From: Astrocystis sublimbata
Lineage: Eukaryota > Ascomycota > Sordariomycetes > Xylariales > Xylariaceae
Reading direction: 5' to 3'
Assembly: GCA_022453515.1 (NCBI GenBank)
Contig: JAJNNY010000020.1
Location: 62,001 to 126,000 of the forward strand
DNA length: 64,000 bases
Part shown: positions 12,662 through 23,268 of the stretch, piece after piece
How the letters are laid out: each line of letters opens with the position of its first letter
Position numbering within the stretch: the first letter of the stretch is position 1
The notes under the pieces: generated by a model
Databases searched by the model: none
Seen by the model: only the letters and a program-made list of their open reading frames with translations
What the model was told of the DNA's origin: nothing
Translations under genes and position numbers: made by a program

Positions 12662-14923
12662 GCAATAATCGAGCAACCTAGCAACACCCTACTCATTCCG
12701 GGATGGTTTCATCCCAATTTTCAAAAAAATTGTTATTCAACTGCGGCTGGCTTCGGTGTTTCGGACTGCATACTGGCGTTTAGGATGGTCTGGTTTCTTA
12801 TACCCCCAAGTACACGCACAAGCGGGGACCGCACGATCTTTTCACGATCACAACGGATTGACGCGCGCGAAGGACTAGGCAGGACCAGAAGGTCAAAGCG
12901 AAATGCGGTGGTAATAGATATTGCGTACAGGTTTCATACTTGAGTTTGATGAAGTCTGATGCGGGGGCCCACTTGAACGGTCGGGTTTACGAATCGCGAT
13001 CAATTCCGGTTATACATAAAAAGCAAGAAAGCGAGGAAAAGATCTCGGAAGATCCTGGGGGAAGCGAAACGATTTGGTCAACAAGCCTGGTGACTCGCCC
13101 GGCTCAGATAAACAAACAGAAAAAAGAGAGAAATAGCTAGTTAGATCAGATATTGAATTATCGCCTCACTACTTGTCTTTTTATGGTGATGACTTTTGCG
13201 GTGCCCTATATTCGGCGAGTATTCATGTGTTAAGAACGGACTGATGAAGAGTTCGGGGTGCGACGAAGTGCAATGTGAGCCTGCAAAGCCCGAGCTATCT
13301 ATTACCTTGTAATTATTGTTCTAGTTCGGACATATCACGTAGCAAGATCACGATGCATTACTCGTCTCAATCCGACCGTAGGCGTCACGTCAAGCCGATG
13401 CAACACGTTTGAAAAACACCACCACATGATATCGTGGGTTTTTTTGTTTGTGTCTATAAGTGTGGAGGTCGCTGCTCTGCCGCCGGCACTATCTTAGGAT
13501 GGGAGTACCCTCATCTGTCTCTATTTATTGCTCTTCGCTACGGGTTACGACTAATACGGTTGGAATGAGTTTTTGGTGAGTTGGTGATGGATGTATTTGA
13601 TGCGATCTATCTGAGATTGACCGCGACAGAATGTCTCTCATTTTCGTTTTATATGAATCTCACTTGTGGGATTGTTTTCGTTCCTGGGCTTCTCTCACCG
13701 AGGAAGGCAAGGCAAGGCAAGGCAATGGTGCTTCCTGTCTTCTCTCTCCCCCTCTCTCCCTCTCCCCCTCCCCTCGATGGCCTGCAATGCAGATTACCGT
13801 GTGGCGGTACCGAGGAGGATATAGTAAATAATGGCGTACGTATCTGGGTAAGTACCTTATTCTACTCGTGGGGGGGGAGGTCAGGCAGGACTGTGACACT
13901 GCTTGTTTTCTAGTATGTTGTTTACTTGCTTGCTTACTCGGCTGTGAGATGTGAGATGCGAGATGCCAGTTTCGTGGTTTCGGCAGTATGCTGGTGCCGA
14001 CGTGTGACCATACTTACTTACTGACCTAAGGAAGTAGGTAGGTAGGTAATGCTATACTATACCTAGGAATTGAGAGGAAGATTTTCGATTGGTAGCGGAG
14101 ATTGGGGAATCTCAAGAAGAGTCTCAATGTGTTTTTATTTTTATTTTATTTTTTCTAGGCTCTGTGTACGGCCGACCATCAGGTTTACTTGCTTCCTCAT
14201 TTGTGACGCAATGCGATGCGTGTGAACATCAAGAAGCAGGCATCTATATAATGTGCCTAGGTACCTCTTGACTGGGGTAGATAGACTTGCATGCTGATGA
14301 AAGATCTCAATGATACGGACTTTGCCGGGATCGATGTCATTTACGTCGACGTCGCCTTACCTGCACAGACATCGCGGTTGGTGCTGCGCTGGGGCTGTCT
14401 GTCTCCCGACACTACCTACGTGAGGCGCGTGCCCGTGAGTAAAGTGCTATATATACATTGTGTCTCGGGATAGTTCTTCCATTCGAACGCATCGAGGTAA
14501 TGGTGTTTACATGTGAAGCTTCACGTTATATGATTTCCTAGGGCGACCGCGGTGGGGGGCGAAATCTATTTGGTCGTGATGCTGTTGATAAACGAATAAT
14601 TTCTTATCTAAAATTTATTATACAAAGAGCGCTAGAAAGGAAGCTTCTGATCTCCCAGAATCCAGCGTTGCGATCGTTTCGAAGTCCTTGGGTGGCGATC
14701 AGCGGTTGGTTTTGCAAATCATGAACTGTGGTGTGCAGTGTCGATCTGTCGTAATCAAAGTATAAATAAAGTCTTGTAACAGCACACTTGCCACTGGCAT
14801 AAAGATGCTAATATCTACGCGCAGTCACTGGTGCTAAATGATTTACGGAAGCCGTTATTGAATTATATATGTTAAGAATACTGTTCTATCTTTTGATACA
14901 ATCTACTATCCCGCCACAAGCAA
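12662..14923. other. Intergenic, no gene seen
   Basis: This is the 3' flank of the CBM21 gene and of the convergent acid phosphatase gene. ORFs here are low-complexity shadows, including one built on GGCAAGGCAA repeats and a CTCTCCC-rich tract near 13715-13780. A GTAGGTAGGTAGGTA block followed by TACCTAGG lies at 14034-14068. No gene can be supported. Confidence 0.5.
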
Positions 14924-16211
14924 TCAAGCCGCGGGGGCGTAACCAGGAGGAGGATGCTGGCCGTCAGGGGTCGCGACCTTGTCCACGTAGTAAACGGGAG
15001 CAGGGTTGCCCTTCCAGAGCTTCTTGATGCTGGGGAGCACCGTTCGCTTGCACTTGTGGTTAGACTTGGTAACGAGATCCAAGTTGGGGCCGGGGTATCT
15101 CTGGTTACCGCCGTCCTCGTTGAAGGGGCCAGCATACGACGAGTTGAAGTACATGTCGGAGAGCTTTACCTTGCCGTCCCATGCACGGACATGGTCGCCC
15201 GTCTTATCGGCTACCAGCTTGAAGACATTGGCGCCGACATCGTGGCGGCCCAGAGTGTGAAGATCCCAGTTGGCCTCGACGGTGGAAATCTCGCTGTAGT
15301 GGTTGTAGTAGTGGTCATCGGTAGTACCAACAAGGTGCTTGGGCACGGCGTCTCCTAGTAGGATACCGAGCACTCGGTTCTGGGCGGTGTAGGTCTCGTT
15401 CTCGTCGAATGTGACCAATACGAGAGTATTCTTCATGAACCGCTTGTCGTTGAGAAGGGGCTGGAGGAAGGTGCGAGACCATGTGCCAGCGGTAGTGATG
15501 TCGGTATCATGACCGTCGCTGGTCATGTTGGGTGTGATGAACATCCACTGGGGGAGCTTGTCGGCCTCGAGGTCCTTGTGGAACTGAGTGAGATTCTTGA
15601 TGACGGCGAGACGATCAAGGTTGCCGGCATTGGCGTTGTAGCCGATGGCCGGGTTGTGCTTGCGGACGTAGTCGTTCTTGCCATTCTGGTGGTTGATCCA
15701 AGCCTTACCTTGGAAACCAGTGTAAGGCTGGTCCTCCTGGTAGTGGCCCCACGAGATTCCCTTGTCCTCGAGAAGATCAACTATGGTCGACACGTTCGCA
15801 TCGGCCTGGGTGAAGTCGTCGTGCTGCATGCCAAAGTAGTCGCCTCCGATAGAGGCGATATAGTTCGGCTGTGAGGGGTGCGTCACGGCATGGTATCCGG
15901 TTAGCTTGATACCCTTCTTAGCAAGCCAAGCAAGATTGGCTATTGTGCTTGTTAGCAGAAGCAACGGCAGATGTAGGGCCCTGAGTTTGGGACGTACGAT
16001 CGTTAACAGCCATATCGTAGTCGGTGTTCTCCAACCAGACGGTGACAAAGCGATCGAACGCCTTGCCCTTGACGTGGCTCGTAGGGCTCAGGGTCTTCGC
16101 AGTAGCAGCCGCAGCAGCAACCTCAGCTGTGCCCGTGGCTGTATACATGTTCTCGATCTGGGCGGCCACGCCGCTCGCGAGGAGCAAGGCGGAAGGGATG
16201 ATGGAATGCAT
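14924..16211 (-). CDS. Secreted acid phosphatase, phosphoesterase family
   Basis: Exon 1 is 16211-15998 and exon 2 is 15939-14924, separated by a 58-nt phase-1 intron with GTACGT donor; the product has 409 residues. It belongs to the PF04185 phosphoesterase family that includes fungal acid phosphatases. A signal peptide is visible at about residues 1-17. Family motifs follow: VWLENTDYDMA before the splice, HAVTHPSQPNYIASIGGDYF just after it, then TSDGHDTDITTAGTW and LVTFDENET, which contain the likely metal/phosphate-handling residues. Several NxS/T sites fit a glycoprotein. Role inferred from family: release of phosphate from organic esters outside the cell. A CACGTG box lies 235 bp upstream. 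Exon phase and junction residues (AVND/PNLAWLAKKG) fit the family well. Confidence 0.92.
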
Positions 16212-18058
16212 CTTGTGGTTGGATGGCAACTCACAACAACTCGACCGTTCAGACTTGACCTGCGACGTTGAGAGCGTCTAGAGGGATGCAAAGAAAGAAG
16301 GTCAGGGCCATGCTAAGAAGAGGCCGACGCGCCACGGGTTTTGTTGGTCAGCGCGAAGGCAAACATGCCATTCCACCGAGTTCCTGATCATCGGCTGAGG
16401 AGCTGCCCGAACGGTTTGGCTGCATATCAAAAGGGCCTAGTTACCCACGTGTGTGCGTCGGTGTATAGGTTGGAGCTAAGGGCCAGGATCATGGGCAAGA
16501 TGGGCAAGATGGGGGCCTCGCTTTGTTTCCCTGGTCCGAGTCTCGTTGAGCTAAGCTGCGTTTAGCCTCCCATAAGCTCGGTATTGTTGGTTGCCCAGAG
16601 TAATACTTCCAAATCTCGCGCCACCCACTCTTTCCCCGGAGGTGCCGCCCGTTCCTTCTTGTCCAGCTTGTGTCCAATGCCGTGATGCGTGGCTAACACA
16701 TCTCTGTATCACTTGCCCCATGATGTTGCCACTCAGTACAACAGGTAGCTGAGTAGCGGCAATAACAGCAATGACTGGTGCTATTCCCATTGCAACTCGG
16801 GTATCACAGACCCTCACAGGTTTCCCGTCTGAACATCAGTTCAGACTCCAGAGGGCCCTCGAAAGCCGAGGAGACCCTGACGAGCCCTGGCATTCTGACT
16901 CGCCTGAAGTGTCGTTGCGTTGAATGTGGAATACCGGTACTTAGCGTATGCATGAGGTGTGGGGTGAAGGGCTTGCCAAGATGGAAGATGCATGAGGCTT
17001 TGCCAGGAAGAGAGCTTGCATTTCGTCTTGCTGTCCTGTCCAGCGATCTCGAGAGATGATGGCGGCCCGTAGATTGTGTCCCTGAAGTGCCAGGATGCCC
17101 CCAGGAAGCCGGCACTGGTCGCTTTCAGAAGTCAGGCAGAATCCGGCGTGTCCGTCATAGCAAATGCGTCGTGTAAATGGCTATCTCGCATCTTACGTCA
17201 AGACAAATCCTTCAGCGAGCACGTGTAGCTGCGAAGGCCAAGCATTGGCTCTGGTGGCAGCGGCGAACTAGAGGAATTGCCGCGACCAGAGCTCGTCCCC
17301 ACAATGTCATTAGAAAATGCTTATCGACCTACTAATACTGGTTAAGGCCTGGGTTCCGTGAATTAGTGCAAGCTCATCGTCCGCTAGCACCTACTAGGTA
17401 AGCATGTGCCTTAGCTAAGCGATCTTCGAGAATAAGCGGGTTCGAGTGGCTTGGGTGGCTTTGGTGGTGGGTGCTGTTCGGCGTGGGTGCGCTGTAATGC
17501 TCACTGTATGATTCGCTGATTCGACTGGGAGCTACCCCGCCACCGCCCCCGGGCTTGCTTGCCCCTCCTGCAGGTTGCATTCCAACTTGGCCCCATCCAT
17601 CCATCAATGCACCTGCTGGGGGTGTAAGTAACCTGATTGGCCATACATCCTGCATCCCATCCCGGCTCATCTTCATCTCTCGTCTGAACGTCAGGCAGGC
17701 CCGGAGCTGAGAGGTAGCTAACATCAACTTCTGCATGAACATTGACCTTTTACTTTTATGTACCATGAAAGTCTAACTCTATCGAGTTTTCCACGCGGCC
17801 CTGCTGCATTAGAATTTCTCAAAGACGGCCATGCCATGAACTATTCCCTTCACTTCCGCTACCAGCCATTGGCATTCCACTCTTCCTCTAATTCGCGACC
17901 AACCACACTACTTCCTCCTCATACCCACACGACATAGTAACCAACCAGGTGCCAGGGTGGATGATTTTTGTCTTCCATATCAACGAAAGTAACCTGTTGG
18001 CCAAAATATACTCTATCCTTCTACAGCCACTGGAACCAAGATAAAGAATCAATAGGCC
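16212..18058. other. Divergent promoter region
   Basis: This is the shared upstream region of the acid phosphatase (-) and the CCC1-type transporter (+). ORFs of 88-130 codons occur on the minus strand but have low-complexity, non-conserved-looking translations and are rejected. CACGTG boxes lie at 16446 and 17220. A CCATTGG (inverted CCAAT) element lies near 17866, about 190 bp before the transporter start; CCAAT elements are part of HapX-type iron regulation in other ascomycetes, but none of that is shown here. Confidence 0.4.
16446..16451. promoter_or_regulatory. CACGTG box upstream of the acid phosphatase
   Basis: The palindrome CACGTG lies 235 bp upstream of the acid phosphatase start codon. 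CACGTG is the core recognised by the phosphate-starvation bHLH factors (Pho4 in yeast, NUC-1 in Neurospora). A second CACGTG is at 17220-17225, about 1 kb upstream. A 6-bp site can occur by chance and other bHLH proteins bind it, so function is inferred. Confidence 0.4.
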
Positions 18059-19073
18059 ATGGAGATGTTGGAGCGTCTTCCTGGCTGGAAAAACCGTCAG
18101 CCAGCTTATTCCACTCTGCCAACGACACCGACCGTGGTGACCGACGCTTCGTCGGTCCAGGACGATGAGAGTCAGAATGAACCCGCCGATACTCCTCGAG
18201 CTCACTCATCTCTATCTCGGACTCTTGCCGATTTCACGTTAGGATTCGCAGATGGACTTACTGTACCCTTCGCCTTGACCGCTGGCCTTTCATCCCTCGG
18301 CCAGACGAAAACAGTCATATATGCCGGCATGGCAGAGATATGGTATGTATATCACCTATCGAGTACCCAGTCTCCCCGCATCGTCGTTCTATCTCATCTT
18401 GCAAGCTGTAGAATGCGTAAACTAGGAAAATAGGCTAACACGGTTCATTCGCAGTGCCGGTTGCATAAGCATGGGCATAGGCGGCTACTTGGCTGCGAAG
18501 GGCGAGCAAAGATCAGACCTGAATGGTAATAAGTATGATGACATAGAAAATTCTAAGTCATCCGCGCAATCAAGCAAAGGTCAAGCGGTTGGCGACTACG
18601 TAGCCCGACTGCAACTTCCACCAGATCTCCTACATGCCGTCATGGCTCATGTCGAGTCATCACCAGATGTTGCGGCACGAGTGCGCGACAGCAATCAGCT
18701 TGCCAACACAGAAGCGACAGCGGAACCTATGAAGACGTCTCCGGTCGTCTCTGGATTTTCAGTAGCTCTCGGCTACCTACTTGGGGGAATTCTGCCACTC
18801 GCTCCCTACTTTTTCGTGAGCAACGTGACCGAGGGACTAATATGGAGCTTTGGTATCTGCATAATAGCTCTCTTCATTTTCGGCTTCACAAAGGAGTACG
18901 TGCTTCAGCTCAACGCGATGAACCAAGACTGGGAGTCTGGGGCCATCACACATCTTCGGCGGGACTTGATCAAGCTCGGGTTATGGGAAGGCTTGAGAAT
19001 GGTTATTTTGGGGGGTCTCGCGGCTGTAGTAGCTGTTTTATGTGTGAACCTCTTTGAAGGTGTGGTGACATAA
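18059..19073 (+). CDS. CCC1/VIT-family vacuolar iron (manganese) transporter
   Basis: Exons 18059-18342 and 18455-19073 with a 112-nt phase-2 intron (GTATGT..CGCAG) give 300 residues. The VIT1/CCC1 family signature is clear: LADFTLGFADGLTVPFALTAG in the first membrane segment (about residues 56-85), then CAGCISMGIGGYLAAKGEQ directly after the splice. Three more hydrophobic segments lie at about 195-215, 222-245 and 275-299. The soluble loop between segments 2 and 3 holds PPDLLHAVMAHV, matching the cytosolic metal-binding region of the family. Known role: Fe2+/Mn2+ import into the vacuole coupled to protons, protecting cytosol from excess iron. Length and topology are normal for the family. 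Confidence 0.92.
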
Positions 19074-19184
19074 ACCAGTCACCATAACCATTCTATGCAC
19101 TCAATAGCCTTTGTGGGGTATATTCAATTAGCATACAGCTGGTGCTCTGCTCGACCGTGAACTCTGCCCTATTACAATATAATT

Positions 19185-19862
19185 TTAGCCATTCCCATAA
19201 TGTTGAGGCATCGGAGGCGGTCCACCGCTTCCAACCGCTGGCATCATAGGTGGTGGCCCTCCGTGCATTGGTCCCATCATCGGGGGAGGCCCACCACCGC
19301 CTACAGGCATGCCCATTCCGACTGCTCCTGGGGGGCCTTGCCCTTGAGGCGGGCTCATAAAACCACCAGGGGGAATACCCCATTGCTCAGCGGCTGGAGG
19401 AGGCATGCCTTGCATCGGCGGTACCGGTTGATTCCACTGCATTTCGCCACCAGGGCCATCAGGACCATCGTAAAGGGACGAACCGCTGGTATTGACCGAG
19501 CCGCTTGAGCTACTGCTGTCCCCGGACGAGTTTTCTGGCGAGCTTCGATCGCTTGAATCGCTTGAACTACGCGAGTGTGCATGGCCTATGGGGGAGGCAG
19601 TCAGTCAGTTAACTGTTTTATCTTGAGGGAAATCTCCAATGAAGGGAAGCAACCAACCTTTACAAAGACAGAACCAAACGACCAACATCAAGATGAGAGT
19701 GGCCGCAATCCCGCTCACGATTGCCCCTATGGGGATTGAACTCGAGCTCGACGATTTTGAAGTGAGAGGTACATTTGTCGAGTATGCGACGCCGTTACCG
19801 AGCGTGATTACTTCAACCAAGGTTGTTTCTGGCCTCTCAATCGTCAATGTGCGGATATCCAT
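19185..19862 (-). CDS. Single-pass membrane protein with Pro/Gly/Met-rich tail, 5' end uncertain
   Basis: The supported exons are 19862-19658 and 19585-19185, joined by a 72-nt phase-1 intron (donor GTTGGT). A strong transmembrane helix (IPIGAIVSGIAATLILMLVV) follows a Ser-run, then a short Cys-rich turn, a Ser-rich stretch and a tail rich in Pro, Gly and Met with repeats such as GGPPPMM. This layout is common in fungal cell-surface sensor-like or WSC/Mid2-like proteins, but no such ectodomain is visible. The frame remains open upstream of the listed ATG to an acceptor-like AACAG at 19888-19892 and then a TGA, so one or more 5' exons, probably carrying a signal peptide, are likely missing. 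A candidate upstream exon with CAVCRRSC lies near 20527-20430 but cannot be joined with confidence. Confidence 0.55.
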
Positions 19863-21142
19863 TGGGAGGTAGGTGACCGTTGCTGCCCTGTTCAGGGCAA
19901 CTCAGGTCGGCGAGGCGATATTGGAAGTTGGTGTCTTCGATATTTCACTAGCAGACAGAGGATCACTTCATGACGGGCAAGCTGAGATCTTCAAGAAATC
20001 ATCAGTACGTTCACACCTGAGAATTCCATAGATTCGGCACATGTTATCATGTCAATTACTGGCGTTCCTCAAACATTTCCACAGTCAACCGTCCTACCTG
20101 TACCCGAGACCTGCATCTGCAGGTCGGTTGGTCACGATTCGGTAGCCATCCACTTCTCAGTACATCGTCCCCCAATACAACGCACAGCATCCAACAAAAA
20201 TGATGCAATTAGCTGCCGACAGACATTCAATCGCCGAGTTCAGACTCATAGTTGCCTAATCTTCTCTTCACCGCTCACATCATCGTGCCAAGTACCTGCA
20301 TCGTCCCGATCTGCGTAGATTAGTTCGCATGCTACGCACATGAACGTTAGCCAACCATAGCACTTGATACGCGAGGGACATCGGGGAAGGGTGGTACAAA
20401 CAAGTGATCCCACGATGGAGGACTGCGACGTACCTAATGCAGGTTCCCACCGAGGGGAGCTGAACTTGATTTGGTTGTCTACACAGCTTCTTCTACAGAC
20501 TGCGCAGCCTTCTTTGCTTGTCATCATGTGCTAAGGTTTTCCAGCCCTTTGAATCGCAGCAGATCGGTCGATAAGTCACTAATGAATTAACACACTCCTT
20601 CTTTCTACCTCAGATGAGAAAGTGTTATAATCGGCGAATTGATAAGTGACTAAGTACGCAAGCAGATTTTGGATCTGATGCGGCAAGTAACCGGAATCCT
20701 CCAGCGCTGCGGTTCGTGTTCGACAGTTACCGTTGGGCTAGGCCATGTCTGAGATGATATGTATTTCCCCGTTCTCTACGTTGGGCTTGTGTCACGACTC
20801 CTCCGACTCGCTGATCTCAGAATAGCATGACTGACGTGGCTGCGATCGACCCGCAAGGGTTCATCTGCTTACCTGCCTAGATTATGACGGTTCCTGTTGA
20901 AAGCCTATGTGGTACCACATCATTGACTTAATTTCTGCCCAGACAAACCTCGGTTCGTCGTGATGTGAACATGTGGCTAATGTATACATTTATGCTAGGT
21001 ATATACACTCCTAATACATTTATTGTCAACCATGGCATCACACTAACGTGGCACTGGCCTTATGTATACACCACATCCAAGGCCTCCTCGTGTGCTTGTC
21101 GCTGCCTGCGACACTATACTGACGAGTCTGTTGGCCCGGGAT
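19863..21142. other. Intergenic, possible missing 5' exons
   Basis: It may contain 5' exons of the membrane protein ending at 19185 (minus-strand candidates between about 20245 and 20530) but no firm model. The rest, to 21142, shows nothing gene-like on either strand. Confidence 0.35.
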
Positions 21143-22553
21143 TCAAACTGAGTCTGTGGTATCTGTGCCCACAACGATACCATACTGGCGGTCAGTAGGC
21201 CGAGGAGAACTGAGTGCCTCGAGACCTATATCGCCCACTTCCCCGACCTCAGGGTGTTCGTGGGATGTGAAACTTATTGAAGGGTTCTGTCTCTGGTTCT
21301 TGCCATGCTGAGATCGGAGAATACCGTTCATGATGGAGGAGACCGAGACTCTGAAGTCAGAGAACCGCTGTGGTAAAGCCAAGTCATGAATGAATCTCGG
21401 CACGACAGGAGCGCAGAAGACAAGGATCCCGCCTGTCATCTCTGCGATAGCCCATAGAGCCACAGCCGAGAAATGGTAAGTCATATCGTCAGACCGGCTC
21501 CATTGGAGGATGGCGTTGAATAAGAACGCGGAGGCGATTGTAGCTCTATGCACCCAGGTTAGTCGTATGCTCAAGGCTCAAGCACGTCAGAAGCGTCAAC
21601 GCATCTTTGACATATGAATAAGCACCTACAAGACCCCTATTGTGAAAACAGCCGACACTCCAACTTTCCTCGCTCGGTTCATTTGCAGCCCCCAAATGAC
21701 GCGTTGCGGGAGGATGAGAATGGCGATGTCTAACAGCAAGATCACGACCACTGCGCCAAGATTGATCTTTCTCAGGTCCAGGCAAGATCCTTCCAATGTC
21801 TTGTCCCAAAGTTTCCGAAACGGTCGACACGAGAAATTGAGTGTAAAAATTATGGCGCTATAAAAGAGGACGTTGGCGGTTAGAAGCACCTTGCAGCTTG
21901 TCGCAAAAGTCGTTCGTCCCCTGCCGGGCGCAAACAGACGGAGCCATTCGGCCAGGATGGAGGCTTTCACAACGAGAACCCCGGCAAACCAGAACTCAAG
22001 TCCGATTATGACTATCTGCAGAAAGTCAGTTATGTTGATACTATCACGAGGGCTTTGGGGAAACTCGCCTTGAGGTAAGTTTCAATGTCCCTGCCGCGGA
22101 TGTTCCATTGGTGGATGAACAGTCCGGCCTGGGAAAGTCGAAAGAGAGAACCGGAACAGACTACCAGGAAGAATGACTGCATCACAAATATCAGGCCCCA
22201 CGATCTATCGACGAGCTGCCTACGTATTTGGGACTTGTTCACGTACATAGCCTGCTAGCATGAGATCTGTTGTGCGCCGCAAGATCAGCTCGGCAAGTGT
22301 CTGTTTGGGACTCGGGATGCTTACAATCTCCCAGACTGGGTTGCTTCATTCTATAGAATACGACATATACTCTCACGAAAAGAAATATAGAGCTTAGAAT
22401 GAGTGACAGAAGTAGTCCGACTAGTGCTACCGTGTTGCCATTCTCGGGATTATTGAAATTTGGGATGACGCCGGGTGGTGGCTGCAGCGCCGAGCTGTCG
22501 AGTATCTTTTGGAGTTCGTGTGGAGATAGCGATGAAAAGTCGAGGCTTGACAT
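21143..22553 (-). CDS. Fungal rhodopsin-fold integral membrane protein (PF20684 type)
   Basis: Five exons (22553-22325, 22266-22247, 22176-22069, 22015-21630, 21545-21143) give 381 residues in one continuous frame. About seven hydrophobic helices are visible, with the family-like pieces PSLGDYLMLAGY at the end of helix 1/start of helix 2, NFSCRPFRKLWD in the helix 4-5 region and ALWAIAEMTGGILVFCAPVVP near the last helix. This is the large Pezizomycotina family annotated as rhodopsin-domain or SatSC4-like integral membrane proteins, molecular role unknown. The fourth exon is entered from a GC..AG intron (22016-22068, AAG/GCGAGT). Exon 2 is only 20 nt; it is needed to keep the frame and to complete the DYLMLAGY segment. 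It is codirectional with the MFS gene, about 0.7 kb apart. Confidence 0.8.
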
Positions 22554-23268
22554 TGTAGAGGGTTAGGAAGATGGCGATGAATAATTATTCGAGTTCAATT
22601 GCTGCATCTGTTCACCTTTTTGGCTTGTCAACGAAATGAGATCGGGATCATGAGCGGTGGGCGATCTATGCAGTGACCTTGTTGAGCGAAAATACAAGAG
22701 ACAGACGCAGAAACACTCACTAATTGTATGAGAAAGTCATAGTGAAATTGATGCAAGTGTACTCATAACGTCGTATCGTGACCAGACCAACACCAAGGTG
22801 CAATGGTCAATATGCAACTCTACTTACCCTTGTCGTTGGAGGAAAGATGGCTTAGCTGCGACGACTAGCACTGATCTACCAATGAAATCAACTTCAACAC
22901 TATTGTTGGCTGCACAATTGCCTCGCCTGACTCAATTGTGACAGTCGGCGGCAAAGTAGAGCAATGCAAATAGCCGTATGCATTCAGATGCGACGCTGTA
23001 AATTCCATCACTTACAAATTGATCAAGGCATATGACGACTCTGCAGAATGTTGTATGCATGTCAAGGACCCCTGCATCTAGGCAGCTGGCAGTATCTTTT
23101 GTGCGATGCCAGCCCCTTCACAATTTATGAGTTGAGATATCTGATGCGACTCCTTCGTATCAATCGACAAAGCCATGTCGCAAATGAATGTTTCATACAA
23201 TTGTCAATAACTGGCTCTCTATCGCTTCACCTTTAGGCTCGTGTTCTCTAATCATCCCAAGCCGATAA
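22554..23268. other. Intergenic, no gene seen
   Basis: Spacer between the MFS gene and the rhodopsin-fold gene, both on the minus strand, so it holds the promoter of the latter. I see no ORF worth listing and no recognisable element. Confidence 0.4.

Noticed and set aside
15006..15874. Plus-strand ORFs across the acid phosphatase
   Set aside because: Shadows of the minus-strand gene, explained by its codon bias.
17374..17766. 130-codon minus-strand ORF
   Set aside because: Low-complexity Gly/Pro/Ser/His translation in a promoter region; no domain.
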